Shown in pieces: positions 33,388-43,038 of a stretch of DNA of 64,000 bases. Under the pieces are notes generated by a model, which saw only the letters and a program-made list of their open reading frames with translations, did no database searches and had not been told where the DNA came from. A program made the translations under genes and the position numbers. The DNA lies in contig NZ_BMPQ01000027.1 in assembly GCF_014647675.1 (NCBI RefSeq), positions 6,186 to 70,185 on the forward strand, written 5' to 3'. The number at the start of each line of letters is the position of its first letter. Position 1 is the stretch's first letter. This DNA comes from Streptomyces flaveus. Its GTDB lineage: Bacteria > Actinomycetota > Actinomycetes > Streptomycetales > Streptomycetaceae.

Positions 33388-34248
33388 ATGACGATCCAGA
33401 GCCTTGGGTATGTGGGCATCGGTGCGCCCGACCCGGATGCATGGGCGGAGTACGCCCGGACAGTGATAGGCCTCGCGGTCGAGCCGGGGGAGCCTGGTGA
33501 CTTCGCGCGCCACCACCTGCGTATGGACCAGCACCCGTTCCGCATGTGGCTGACCGAGGCGGAAACCGGCGGCGTGACGGTCATCGGCTGGGAGGTCCGC
33601 GACCCGGCCGCGATCGACGAGATGACGGTGCGGCTCAAGGAGGCCGGCATCGACGTGGGCGTCGGCACGGACGAGGAGTGCCACGACCGCCAGGTGGCCC
33701 GCATGGTGCACTTCACCGGCCCCCTCGGTATCCGCACCGAGCTGTTCTGCGGCCGGCGCCTCGCCCCCAGCCAGTTCGTCTCACCGCTGGGCGTCGACTT
33801 CGTGACCGGGGAACAGGGGCTCGGGCACGTGGTGATGAAGACGCCGTACGTGCAGGAGGCGGTGGACTTCTACTGCGACGTCCTGGGCTTCCGGCTCAGC
33901 GACACCGCCGACTACCCCTGGGGCACCTTCTACTTCCTGGGCTGCAACCCCCGGCACCACAGCATCGCCTTCATCCGCTCGTACAAGAACGAGGGCACCC
34001 ACCACATCCTGTGCGAGGTGACCAGCCCGGAGGAGGTCGGCCGCGCCCTAGACCGGACCCGCGAGCACGACGTCGAGCTCATGGCGACGCTCGGCAAGCA
34101 CGCCAACGACGGGATGTTCTCCTTCTACATGACGTCGCCCGCCGGCTTCGGCATCGAGATCGGAGCGGGCGGTGTGCAGGTCGACGAGAGCACCTGGGTG
34201 AGCCGCACCTACACCGCTGACATCTGGGGCCACCACCCCGTGGACTGA
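33388..34248 (+). CDS. Type I extradiol (catechol-type) dioxygenase, VOC superfamily
   Basis: Protein of 286 residues with two tandem vicinal-oxygen-chelate modules, as in BphC-type catechol dioxygenases. The iron ligands are visible in the second module: His in GLGHVVMKT (about residue 149), His in RHHSIAFIRS (about 192-196) and Glu in GFGIEIG (about 262). It should cleave a catechol next to its hydroxyl groups using Fe2+ and O2. There is no ribosome site before the ATG, so the mRNA may be leaderless, and the promoter lies in the adjacent inverted-repeat region. The aldehyde dehydrogenase and MFS genes follow on the same strand. Confidence 0.9.
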   Translation: MTIQSLGYVGIGAPDPDAWAEYARTVIGLAVEPGEPGDFARHHLRMDQHPFRMWLTEAETGGVTVIGWEVRDPAAIDEMTVRLKEAGIDVGVGTDEECHDRQVARMVHFTGPLGIRTELFCGRRLAPSQFVSPLGVDFVTGEQGLGHVVMKTPYVQEAVDFYCDVLGFRLSDTADYPWGTFYFLGCNPRHHSIAFIRSYKNEGTHHILCEVTSPEEVGRALDRTREHDVELMATLGKHANDGMFSFYMTSPAGFGIEIGAGGVQVDESTWVSRTYTADIWGHHPVD

Positions 34249-34356
34249 CAGCCCCGGGCCTCCATTCCGTGGACTGAACGCCCGGACCTTCCCGTCCCGC
34301 ACTCGCCCCCATCCGCCGTGGCGCCCATCTGCCCTCGACGAAAGCAGCCGTACCCC

Positions 34357-35934
34357 ATGCTCCAGAGTTTTCTGCAGGACACCTGGGTCACCCCCACGGT
34401 CACGCCCGCATCGGCGGTCGCCGTACGCGACGCGGTCACCGGCGAGACGGTCTGCCACGTCTCCTCCGAAGGGCTCGACGTCGCCGGGGCGTTCGCCCAC
34501 GCACGACGCGTCGGCGGTCCCGCCCTGCGCGACCTCACCTTCCCGCAGCGAGCCGACCTCCTGGACGCGGTCGCCGCCGCCGTCCGGGCCCGCCGCGAGG
34601 AGCTCTACGTGCTGTCGGCCCGAGCCGGTGCGACCCTGACGGACGCCCGGTACGACGTCGACGGTGGCATCCGCGTCCTGCGCGACTACGCTGCCCGGGC
34701 CCGGGCCGAACTCCCGGACGCCCCCTATCTGTTGGAGGGCCCCGCCGAACGCCTCGCGCGCGGTGAGGACTTCCTCGGCCTCCACCTCGTCACCCCCTCA
34801 CCGGGCCTGATGCTCCAGGTGAACGCCTTCAACTTCCCGGTCTGGGCCCCGCTGGAGAAGCTGGCGCAGGCGGTGCTGGCCGGTATGCCCAGCGTGGTGA
34901 AGCCGGCCACCCCCACCGCATACCTCACCGAACACCTCGTCCGGATCGTCACCGAGGCCGGAGTCCTGCCGCCCGGAGCCCTGCAGATGGTCGTCGGCTC
35001 GGTGCGCACGGCGCTCGATCTGCTCCACGAACAGGACGTGCTGTCTTTCACCGGCTCGGCCGCTACCGCCGAGACACTGCGCACGCAGCCGAACCTGGTG
35101 GCCCGCTCCGTGCGCTTCAACGCGGAGGCCGACTCCGTCAACGCCATCGTCCTCGCGCCGGACGTCGAGCCCGGATCCCCGCTGTTCGAAGCCTTCGTCC
35201 GCGAGGTCGTGACCGAGATGACGGTCAAGGCCGGCCAGAAGTGCACCGCGATCCGCCGGGTCCTCGTCCCGCAGGAGCACGAACTCGCCGCGCTGGACGC
35301 GATCTCGGCCGGGCTGGCAGGGGTGACCATCGGCAACCCCGGTGCGGAGGGCGTCCGGATGGGGGCGGTCGTCAGCCTGGAACAACGCGAGGACGTACGG
35401 CGGGCGGTCCGCGCCATTGTCGAGTCCGGCCGCTTCGTGTACGGAGACCCGGGCAAGGTGCGTGTGGTGGACGCCGACCCGGAGCGGGGCGCCTTCCTGG
35501 ACACGCTGTTGATCTCCGCGGACCCGGACGCCTCGGCACCCCACGAGGTCGAACCCTTCGGACCGGCCGCGACCGTGCTGGCGTACCGCGACACCGCCCA
35601 CGCCATGGACCTGGTTGCGCGCGGCCGAGGCAGCCTCGCCGCCTCCGTGGTCGGCGACGACCTCGCCTGGACGACCGCCTTCGTCCGGGAGGCGGCTCCC
35701 TGGCACGGGCGGCTCCACCTGCTGGACTCGACGAACATGGCGCAGACCACCGGGCACGGATCCCCGCTCCCCGCCCTGCGCCACGGCGGCCCGGGCCGGG
35801 CCGGCGGGGGATCGGAAATGGGGGGCACCCGCGGTGTCGTGGACCTGATGCAGCGAACGGCACTCCAGGCATCACCGAGGCTGCTGGACTCCCTCCGGAA
35901 CGGGCATGCCCGGCCGCCGGCCGACTCCGCGTGA
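34357..35934 (+). CDS. Aldehyde dehydrogenase, PaaZ/BoxD-like (no hydratase domain)
   Basis: Protein of 525 residues. It aligns with the aldehyde dehydrogenase half of PaaZ and with BoxD, which oxidise semialdehyde-CoA intermediates of aromatic breakdown. The catalytic nucleophile is Cys296 (KAGQKCTAIRR), the general base glutamate is in FNAEADSVN, and the cofactor region has MLQVNAFNFPVWAP. The C-terminal MaoC-type hydratase domain of full PaaZ (about 680 residues) is absent. The start has only a weak ribosome site. It follows the dioxygenase by 108 bases. The true substrate is likely a ring-cleavage semialdehyde. Confidence 0.85.
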   Translation: MLQSFLQDTWVTPTVTPASAVAVRDAVTGETVCHVSSEGLDVAGAFAHARRVGGPALRDLTFPQRADLLDAVAAAVRARREELYVLSARAGATLTDARYDVDGGIRVLRDYAARARAELPDAPYLLEGPAERLARGEDFLGLHLVTPSPGLMLQVNAFNFPVWAPLEKLAQAVLAGMPSVVKPATPTAYLTEHLVRIVTEAGVLPPGALQMVVGSVRTALDLLHEQDVLSFTGSAATAETLRTQPNLVARSVRFNAEADSVNAIVLAPDVEPGSPLFEAFVREVVTEMTVKAGQKCTAIRRVLVPQEHELAALDAISAGLAGVTIGNPGAEGVRMGAVVSLEQREDVRRAVRAIVESGRFVYGDPGKVRVVDADPERGAFLDTLLISADPDASAPHEVEPFGPAATVLAYRDTAHAMDLVARGRGSLAASVVGDDLAWTTAFVREAAPWHGRLHLLDSTNMAQTTGHGSPLPALRHGGPGRAGGGSEMGGTRGVVDLMQRTALQASPRLLDSLRNGHARPPADSA

Positions 35935-37178
35935 CGGCCATGCGCGCGAGGCGGGCATGGTCCGAACGGCTCAACCGTCGTACCGCACCCGTGGAACACG
36001 GAACGGACCTGCCGGCCACGATGCTGCTGGCGCTGGCCCTGGCCTACGGAGTCTCCCCGCTGGCCATCGACATGTATCTGTCGGCGTTTCCGCGCATGGC
36101 GCGTGACCTGCATGCCTCAGCCACCGGCGTCCAGCTGACGCTGACCGCGTTCATGACCGGCCTGGCCGTCGGGCAACTGGTCATCGGGCCGCTGTCGGAC
36201 CGCTGGGGCCGGCGTCGGCCGCTGCTGGCCGGGACCGCGGTGAGTGTGCTCGCGGGGCTGCTCTGCGCCGCTGCGCCCTCCGCCGGACTGCTTGTCGCGG
36301 CCCGTTTCGTGCACGGCGTCAGCGGCGCCGCCGGGATCGTCATCGCCCGTGCCGTGGTCGGGGACCGGGCGCGCGGGGTGGGGGCGGCCCGGGCGTACGG
36401 GCTGCTGATGATGACGGCCGGCGTGGCACCGGTCGTCGCCCCGCTGATCGGGGGAGCACTGGTCGGTGCCGTCGGCTGGCGCGGGATCTTCCTCGTCCTC
36501 GCGGGGCTGGCGGCACTGACGTTCCTCGGCGTGCTCTTCCTGGTTCCCGAGACTCTGCCGCACGACCGGCGGTACGGCGGAGGGCTCGCCACCATCCTCC
36601 GCCGTACCGGCACCCTTCTTACCGACCGGCCGTTCCTTGGTTACGCCTTCGCCTTCGTCTTCGGGTTCGGCACCCTGTTCAGCTACCTCGCGGCGTCGCC
36701 GTTCGTCTACCAGAACGTCTTCGGCCTCTCGATCGGGACCTACGCGGTGATCCTGGCCGCCAACGCCATCGGTTTCACCGCCACCAGCGCCCTCAACCGG
36801 AGGATCGTCCGGCGTTTGGGCGCCCGTCTCCTGCTGCGCGTCGGCCTCGTCATCATGTCGGTGTGCTCTACGACGCTGTGTCTGCTCGCCGGCACCGGAC
36901 TGCTCGTCCGCGACGTCGCCGTCCCGCTGGTCTTCGTGACGGTGTCGTCGCTCGGTCTGATCGCGGCCAACGCGACGGCGCTCGCCGTCGCCCGGGCCCC
37001 GCAGGCGGCGGGCAGCGCGTCGGCGATCGTCGGGGCTCTGCAGTTCGGTCTGGCCGCGACCGTCTCCCCGCTGGTCGGACTGGGCGGAGAGAACACCGCC
37101 GTCCCCATGGCCGTGGCCATGGCCGCCTCAACGGTCGTGGCGGGCACGGCCGTGCTGGTGCTGGCGGGAAGCGAGTAG
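35931..37178 (+). CDS. MFS transporter, Bcr/CflA drug-resistance type
   Basis: Protein of 415 residues with 12 predicted membrane helices after an arginine-rich tail of about 28 residues. The loop between helices two and three has the MFS motif GPLSDRWGRRRPLL, and helix one has the SPLAIDMYLSAFP segment typical of the DHA1 Bcr/CflA group. It exports small molecules using the proton gradient. The GTG start overlaps the aldehyde dehydrogenase stop (GTGA), with an ATG nine bases further as an alternative. Because it is coupled to the catabolic genes, it may move a pathway substrate or a toxic intermediate. Confidence 0.88.
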   Translation: MTAMRARRAWSERLNRRTAPVEHGTDLPATMLLALALAYGVSPLAIDMYLSAFPRMARDLHASATGVQLTLTAFMTGLAVGQLVIGPLSDRWGRRRPLLAGTAVSVLAGLLCAAAPSAGLLVAARFVHGVSGAAGIVIARAVVGDRARGVGAARAYGLLMMTAGVAPVVAPLIGGALVGAVGWRGIFLVLAGLAALTFLGVLFLVPETLPHDRRYGGGLATILRRTGTLLTDRPFLGYAFAFVFGFGTLFSYLAASPFVYQNVFGLSIGTYAVILAANAIGFTATSALNRRIVRRLGARLLLRVGLVIMSVCSTTLCLLAGTGLLVRDVAVPLVFVTVSSLGLIAANATALAVARAPQAAGSASAIVGALQFGLAATVSPLVGLGGENTAVPMAVAMAASTVVAGTAVLVLAGSE

Positions 37179-38080
37179 CAGAACACCGAGAACTGTTGCT
37201 CGTCGGCGTTTCTCCGGACGACAGCCAGATCGTGTCCGGCGGACAGTCCGGCGATCTGCAGCTTCAGGCTCCCCTGGTAACTCCAGAACCACGGCAGCGC
37301 CGTGTACGGGCGCCCCCTGCCGGTCAGCCGTGCGGCGAGGCAGCGCGCTTGGTCCGCGGCGTTCTGGACCGACTCCAGCCGGATCCGCTGCCCGCTGCGG
37401 GAGTCGGGGAACGCGGCACAGCCACCGATCGCCGAGATGTCCGGGTCGGACGTGGACAAGTAGGCGTCGACGATGATGCCGTCGCCGGTTTCCAGGCCCG
37501 CGGCTTTGGCGAGTTCGGTGTTCGGTACCACCCCCACCCCGGAGACGACCAGGTCGGCTCCCAGGGTCTCACCGTCGGACGTGCGGACCACCGTTACGCG
37601 GCCGTCGCGGCCGAGCAGCTCGGAGAGCCCGCTCTCGAGGATCACCCGGGCGCCTAGGACGCAGTGGCGCTCCGCGAAGAAGTCCGCCGTGGGAGGAGAC
37701 ACGGCGCGCCCCATGACGCGCTCGGCGACGTCGAAGACCACCGCGTCCACCCCTGCGGTCCGGCATGCCGCCGCCACCTCCAGACCGATGAACCCGGACC
37801 CGACGATCACCACGTGCCGTGCCGTACGCAGCCGGGTGCGCAGCTTCTCGGCGTCCTCGACCGTGCGCAGGGACAGCACTCCGTCCAACCCGGCACCGGG
37901 GACGGGGAGCGGACGCGGGCGCGTACCTGTGGCGAGCACAAGGTGCCCGTACTCGACGACTGAGGCGTCATCAAGGTGCACCGTGCGGCGCGCGCGGTCG
38001 AGCTGTACGGCGCGGCGTCCGGTCAGCAGACGGATGTCCCGCTCGGTGTAGAACCTCTGCCCCCGCAGGGCCACCTCCGA
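37176..38080 (-). pseudogene. Ferredoxin reductase truncated at both ends
   Basis: About 300 residues of a putidaredoxin-reductase-type flavoprotein are preserved, from SEVALRGQRFYTERDI through the NAD motif VVIVGSGFIGLEVAAA and the LPWFWSYQGSLKLQIAGL segment to QFSVFCY. The first 65 or so residues, with the FAD-binding GxGxxG and PPLSK motifs, are missing, and the last 55 are replaced by antisense sequence of the MFS gene. The usual AVGDCA motif reads AIGGCA, so a conserved FAD-contact aspartate is lost as well. It cannot be functional. It is a relative of the intact reductase at 27746 and probably a remnant of another P450 redox chain. Confidence 0.8.
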
Positions 38081-38174
38081 CCGGCCGCCGCAAACCCGCG
38101 GCGGCCGCGTCGTGGCCACCGTCTCTCTTCGATCGGGGCATCGCCGGCCGACGGGCTGCGAGGAGGACAGGGCG

Positions 38175-38190
38175 TAGTACTGCGGTACTA
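38175..38190. promoter_or_regulatory. Operator-like palindrome, copy A
   Basis: TAGTAC-N4-GTACTA, 123 bases upstream of the MMPL start. The same arrangement recurs at 44859 before the copy B gene at almost the same distance, and half conserved at 42796. Confidence 0.65.
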
Positions 38191-38313
38191 ACGGGCCCCG
38201 CCGGATTCGGCTCCGCGGTACGGGATGGTCGCCCGGTACCGCTCCTAGGTTGAGATCGCGGGTCAGTCAGGCCCAGCTCACCCAATGATCTCTTCTCCTG
38301 GTGGGAGTAATCC

Positions 38314-40764
38314 GTGGCCACCTTCCTCTATCGGCTCGGCCGGCTGTCGTTCCGGCGACGACGCATCGTCGTGATGCTGTGGATCGCCGTCCTGGCCGCC
38401 ATCGGCATCGGCGCCATGAGCGCACCCGGCACATCCTCCGGGGCCCTGAGCGTTCCGGGCACGCAATCGCAGAAGGCGATCGACCTGCTGCAGAAGGAGT
38501 TTCCGCAGGCATCCGCCGACGGTGCCACCGCGCGGGTGGTGTTCGAGGCGCCCAGCGGGCAGAAGCTCACCTCCGCCGCCAACAAGGCCGAGGTCGAGTC
38601 CCTGGTGGCGAAGCTGGAGAAGTCGCCGCAGGTGTCGGGCGTCTCCGATCCCTTCACCAGCGGCCTGGTCAGCAAGTCCGGCACCATCGCCTACGCCCAG
38701 GTGTCCTACAAGGTCGCTCAGGCCGACGTCAGCGGCGCGGCCCACGCCGTCCAGACCAAGGTCGTCGCCCAGGGCGAGAAGGCCGGCCTGAAGGTGAGCC
38801 TGGGCGGCAACGCCGTCAAGGACAAGGCCACGAGCAAGGCGGCCGAGCTGATCGGCGTCGGGGTCGCCGCCGTCGTCCTGGTGATCACATTCGGCTCGAT
38901 GATCGCGGCCGGCTTGCCCCTGCTCACCGCGATCCTCGGGGTGGCCGCGGCCATCCTGTCGGTCACACTTGCCACGCATTTCTTCGACCTGGCCTCGGCC
39001 TCCACGACCCTGGCACTGATGCTGGGCCTGGCCGTCGCCATCGACTACGCCCTGTTCATCGTCTCCCGCTACCGCAACGAGATCCGCGACGGCCACGAAC
39101 CCGAGGAAGCCTGCGGGCGGGCCCTGGGCACCGCCGGGTCCGCGGTCGTCTTCGCCGGCCTGACCGTGATCGTCGCGCTGAGCGGCCTGAGCGTCATCGG
39201 CATCGGCATGCTCACCTCCATGGGCCTGGCCTCCGCCTTCGCCGTCGCCGTCGCCGTGATCATCGCGCTGACCCTGCTGCCCGCCATGCTCGGCTTCGCC
39301 GGTACGCGGATCATGAAGGGCAAGCTGCTCACCCGCCGTATGAAGGCGCTGGAGCGCGGCGAGGGCGAGTCGATGGGCGTGCGCTGGGCGAGGTTCGTCA
39401 CCCGCAACCCGGTCAAGGTGCTCGCCGTCTCGGTGGTCGGCCTGGCCCTGGTGGCCATCCCCACGATGTCCCTGAAGATGGCCCTGAACGACGACTCCGG
39501 GAAGCCCCCCGGCACCACCCAGCGCATCGCCTACGACACCCTCAGTAAGGGTTTCGGGCCGGGCTTCAACGGACCGCTCACCGTGGTCGTCGACGCCCGG
39601 GACAGCGACAATCCCAAGGCTGCCGCCCAGGACGCGTACACCATGCTGAGCAAGCTGGACGATGTCGCGGCCGTCCGTCCTCCCTCCTTCAACCAGGCCG
39701 GCGACGTGGCCCTGCTCGGCGCCGTCCCCAAGAGCGCCGCCACCAGTGAGGCCACCAAGGACCTCGTGGGCGAGATCCGCGACCACGGCGCCGCCCTGCA
39801 CCAGGACACCGGCGCCGACCTGATGGTCACCGGTCTGACCGCCGTCAACATCGACGTCAGCACCAAGCTCTCGGACGCGCTCGTGCCCTACCTGGCCATC
39901 GTCGTGGGCCTGGCTCTGGTCCTGCTCCTGCTGGTCTTCCGGTCGATCGTGATCCCGCTCAAGGCCGCCCTGGGCTTCCTGCTCAGTGTGGTCTCGACCC
40001 TGGGTGTCCTGGTCGCGGTCTTCCAGTGGGGCTGGCTGAAGGATCTCTTCGGCGTCGACCAGACCGGACCCATCGTCAGCCTGCTGCCCATCGTGCTGAT
40101 CGGCGTGGTGTTCGGACTCGCCATGGACTACGAGGTCTTCCTCGTCTCCCGGATGCGGGAGGAGTACGTCCATGGCGCCGAACCCACGCAGGCCATCGTG
40201 CAGGGTTTCCGGCACAGCGGCCGGGTGGTCACCGCGGCCGCGGTCATCATGGTCTCCGTCTTCTCCGGATTCCTCCTCGACGACGAGGTGCTGATCAAGT
40301 CCATCGGGCTGGGGCTCGCCGCCGCCGTGTTCTTCGACGCCTTCGTCGTCCGGATGACCATCGTCCCGGCGGTGATGGCCCTGCTCGGCCACCGCTCCTG
40401 GGCCCTGCCGCAGTGGCTGGACCGCATCCTGCCCGACGTGGACGTCGAGGGCGAGAAGCTGCGCCACGCGCTCGAAGCCGAGCCGACGGACCCCGCGCCC
40501 GAGCCCGTACTCGCCGGTGTCGCCGCCGGGGTCCACGCGGGCTCGGACGGCCACAGCGCCCCCCACTCCTTCACCGGCGTCCACGCTTCTGGTGTCACGG
40601 ACGCGTCGGCACCTGCCCAGCAGGCCCCCAGGAAGGCACGAGGACTGTCCAGGTTCAAGCAGCGCCTCGCACGGGGCGGTGACGCCACCGTCCCCGCTGA
40701 CACGACGGAGTCGGAGGCACCGGTACGCAGGAAGCTGCTGAAGAACCCGATGCGCAGGAGGTGA
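38314..40764 (+). CDS. MMPL/RND-family membrane transporter
   Basis: Protein of 816 residues with the MMPL layout. A first membrane helix (residues 17-36) is followed by an extracytoplasmic porter domain and five helices. A second set repeats this from about residue 370. The proton-relay region AIDYALFIVSRYRNE near residue 250 and its repeat AMDYEVFLVSRMREE near residue 610 are both intact. The C-terminal 110 residues are charged, with EGEKLRHALEAEP and a basic end. Such pumps export lipids or drugs using the proton gradient. The GTG has GGGAG at a good distance. A coupled kinase gene follows on the same strand. Confidence 0.92.
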   Translation: MATFLYRLGRLSFRRRRIVVMLWIAVLAAIGIGAMSAPGTSSGALSVPGTQSQKAIDLLQKEFPQASADGATARVVFEAPSGQKLTSAANKAEVESLVAKLEKSPQVSGVSDPFTSGLVSKSGTIAYAQVSYKVAQADVSGAAHAVQTKVVAQGEKAGLKVSLGGNAVKDKATSKAAELIGVGVAAVVLVITFGSMIAAGLPLLTAILGVAAAILSVTLATHFFDLASASTTLALMLGLAVAIDYALFIVSRYRNEIRDGHEPEEACGRALGTAGSAVVFAGLTVIVALSGLSVIGIGMLTSMGLASAFAVAVAVIIALTLLPAMLGFAGTRIMKGKLLTRRMKALERGEGESMGVRWARFVTRNPVKVLAVSVVGLALVAIPTMSLKMALNDDSGKPPGTTQRIAYDTLSKGFGPGFNGPLTVVVDARDSDNPKAAAQDAYTMLSKLDDVAAVRPPSFNQAGDVALLGAVPKSAATSEATKDLVGEIRDHGAALHQDTGADLMVTGLTAVNIDVSTKLSDALVPYLAIVVGLALVLLLLVFRSIVIPLKAALGFLLSVVSTLGVLVAVFQWGWLKDLFGVDQTGPIVSLLPIVLIGVVFGLAMDYEVFLVSRMREEYVHGAEPTQAIVQGFRHSGRVVTAAAVIMVSVFSGFLLDDEVLIKSIGLGLAAAVFFDAFVVRMTIVPAVMALLGHRSWALPQWLDRILPDVDVEGEKLRHALEAEPTDPAPEPVLAGVAAGVHAGSDGHSAPHSFTGVHASGVTDASAPAQQAPRKARGLSRFKQRLARGGDATVPADTTESEAPVRRKLLKNPMRRR

Positions 40765-40903
40765 CGAGAGCGAGCCGTAGCACCGGCTTCCGCGCCGGCT
40801 CCTGACGTGGCGGCCGACTCTCACCGGCCGTCTCCCCTGCCCCGCCCGTCGGCCCGATCCCCCCGGGCCGGCGGGCGGCCTGACATCGCGAAGGGTCTGT
40901 CCC

Positions 40904-42214
40904 GTGACCGCACCCAGTGCCCCCGTTCCCGCCCCACGCCCGGACGAGCGCCAGTTCCTTCAGGCGCTGACGAGCGATCCCGAGCAGCGGGTGATCGTCT
41001 CGGTCGTCTCCCGGCTCGCCTCGTGGCGGCGGGCCGACCGGGCCCGTCCCTGGGTCCGGCGGTGGGGGGTCCCGGGCTTCTGCCTCGTGGTCGGCAGCGA
41101 CGCCTACGCCAATCCCCACAACGTCGGCAATCCCCAGCTGCCGATCGTCCTCGCCTTCTGTATCCCGCTGCTGTGGCGGGAACGACGTCCCATGCTGGTC
41201 TTCGCCCTCACCACGGCCGTTTCGATCGTGTCTCTTCCTCTGGGTGTGCTGACCGGCGCCGAATTCGCCCGGGTGGTCGCCCTCTTCAATGTCGGCCATC
41301 ACTGCACGCCGCGCCGGCTGGCCGTCGCCACCGGCGTCACCCTCGTGCAACTCGTCGCATGGGCCTACTTCTTCTGGCGCGGCCAGCAGCTGGAGTACGT
41401 CACGCGTCCGGAGCCCGTGACGTTGATGGTGATGGTCGCCGTAGTGGCGTTCGCGGCACTGGGCCTGCTTGTGCGGCTGGCCTACGCCTACATCGACGCC
41501 TTGAAGAAGCAACGTGACCAGCAGGCCCGTCTCGCCACCGCGCAGGAACGCGCCCGCGTCTCCCGCGAGATGCACGACATCCTCGGCCACACCCTCGCCG
41601 TCATCGTCGGCCTCGCCGACGGCGCAGCCGGCCTCACCGAGACCAAGCCCGAACGCGGTGCCCAGACCCTCCGCACCATCAGCGCCAGCGGCCGCGACGC
41701 CCTGGCCGAACTGCGCCGCCTGCTCGCCGTCATCGGCGACGACCGCCACGGCCAGGGCCGGTCGCACGACGTCCCTCTCGCCCCGCAGCCCAGCCTCGCC
41801 GACCTCGACGCGCTGCTCGACCGGGTCCGCGCCGCCGGCCCCACCGTCGCCCTGCACGCGCACGGCGACCTCACCGAGCTGGCCCCGGGACTCCAGCTGT
41901 CCGCGTACCGCATCATCCAGGAGGCCCTGACCAACACCGTCAAGTACGCCGCCTCCGACACCTCGGTCCACGTCTCCATCGCCGCCGACCCCGACACCGT
42001 ACGCATCACGGTCGAGGACACCGGCCCGCCCCGTACCCCGCGTACACGCCGTGGCCGGACGGGCAGCGGCCGAGGGCTGGTCGGCATGCGCGAGCGCGCC
42101 GCCCTCTACCGGGGCGAGGTCACCGCCGGCCTCAACCCGCACGGCGGCTGGACCGTCCACGCCACCCTCATCCCCAACCCGCCGGTCAACTCCCTGGAGA
42201 AGGACCCAGCTTGA
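40904..42214 (+). CDS. Sensor histidine kinase of locus A
   Basis: Protein of 436 residues. A cytoplasmic tail with LTSDPEQRVIVSVVSRLASW is followed by about five membrane helices (residues 50-185) and a coiled-coil linker (KKQRDQQARLATAQERARV). The HisKA_3 box REMHDILGHTLAVIVGLADG holds the phosphorylated histidine. The ATPase domain has YRIIQEALTNTVKYA, VEDTGPP and GRGLVGMRER. Its paralogue in locus B is strikingly similar from the LTSD segment onward. The partner regulator directly downstream is decayed, so this kinase may have lost its own target or signal to the locus B regulator. The GTG start lies 139 bases past the MMPL gene. Confidence 0.9.
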   Translation: MTAPSAPVPAPRPDERQFLQALTSDPEQRVIVSVVSRLASWRRADRARPWVRRWGVPGFCLVVGSDAYANPHNVGNPQLPIVLAFCIPLLWRERRPMLVFALTTAVSIVSLPLGVLTGAEFARVVALFNVGHHCTPRRLAVATGVTLVQLVAWAYFFWRGQQLEYVTRPEPVTLMVMVAVVAFAALGLLVRLAYAYIDALKKQRDQQARLATAQERARVSREMHDILGHTLAVIVGLADGAAGLTETKPERGAQTLRTISASGRDALAELRRLLAVIGDDRHGQGRSHDVPLAPQPSLADLDALLDRVRAAGPTVALHAHGDLTELAPGLQLSAYRIIQEALTNTVKYAASDTSVHVSIAADPDTVRITVEDTGPPRTPRTRRGRTGSGRGLVGMRERAALYRGEVTAGLNPHGGWTVHATLIPNPPVNSLEKDPA

Positions 42215-42735
42215 CCATTGTCCTCACCGTCGACGGCAAGGCGCTGCAGCGGATTGGGCTTCGGCATGCTGCTGGAGGTTCAGCCCCGGCCTCACCGTCG
42301 TCGGCGAGGCCGCGGACCAGTGCAGCAGTCCGTACCGCCGCCGAACTCCGCCGATGCCGTCCTGACGGATGTCCGCATGCCCGGCATGGACGGTATCGAG
42401 ACCACACGGCACATCGTCGAGTCCGGCGGACCTCCCGGAGTCCCAGCTGACCAGCTTCGAGCCGCACGAGTACGCCTACGGGGCGCTGCGCACCGGAGCC
42501 GGCGGGTTCCGGCTTGCGGACGCCCACCCGGACGAACTCCTGGTGGGAATCAGGACGGTCGCGTGCGGCGACGCCGTGGACGTGCCCGCCATCCCGCGCC
42601 GCCTGCTGGAAACCGTCACCGCGCGGATCGCCCGGCCCGGGCTCGGCATCGCCCCGACCCGCGCCTGACCGGCCTGCCCAGCATGAGCGCAAGGCCCTGG
42701 CCGATATCACCGCCTGGGCACGATCGGCGTACAAC
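42211..42735 (+). pseudogene. Decayed response regulator of locus A
   Basis: Fragments in different frames match the intact regulator at 46760 in order: TIVLTVDGKALQRIG, then GFGMLLE, then DVRMPGMDGIETTRHIVESGG, then SFEPHEYAYGALRTGAGGF, and finally HERKALADITAW where locus B has the LuxR helix-turn-helix. At least three frameshifts separate them, the lysine of LLKD is lost, and no full DNA-binding domain can be made. The original start (TTG at 42211, overlapping the kinase stop) is still recognisable. Confidence 0.85.
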
Positions 42736-42795
42736 CCACGACACGGGACTCGCCCGGCAGACCCGACCGCGCCTGGGCCCAGAGTCGACGCGCCT

Positions 42796-42811
42796 TCCTA
42801 CCGCGGTACTA
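42796..42811. promoter_or_regulatory. Operator-like palindrome, copy C (half conserved)
   Basis: TCCTAC-CGCG-GTACTA keeps the right half-site of the TAGTAC-N4-GTACTA element, with two changes in the left half. It lies in the 300-base region between the decayed regulator and the SGNH hydrolase gene. A CCGCCTAG stretch further downstream recalls CGCTCCTAG and CGCTTCTAG downstream of copies A and B. Confidence 0.45.
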
Positions 42812-43038
42812 CCCGGCACTGCCGTATTCGGTCCCGCGGTGCCGATGACATGCGCGTTTCCCCGCCTAGTTTGACGGCAGGGTCACACACGCCTCGTCCC
42901 CGCCGTGATCCGGGCAAACCCTCTCTCCCCAGCCGGCCCTGCCGGTCCCGCTCCGGGCACCGCCGCCCCTCGCCCACAGCCCCCTGCGCGGTGCCCGCCC
43001 AGCAGTTGGTCATCCGTGACAACGATCAGGAGAAACCC

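Noticed and set aside
38278..40824. Reverse-strand open frame of over 800 codons opposite the MMPL gene
   Set aside because: It is a mirror of the high-GC codon pattern of the real gene: rich in Gly, His, Asp and Gln, with no domains or ribosome site.
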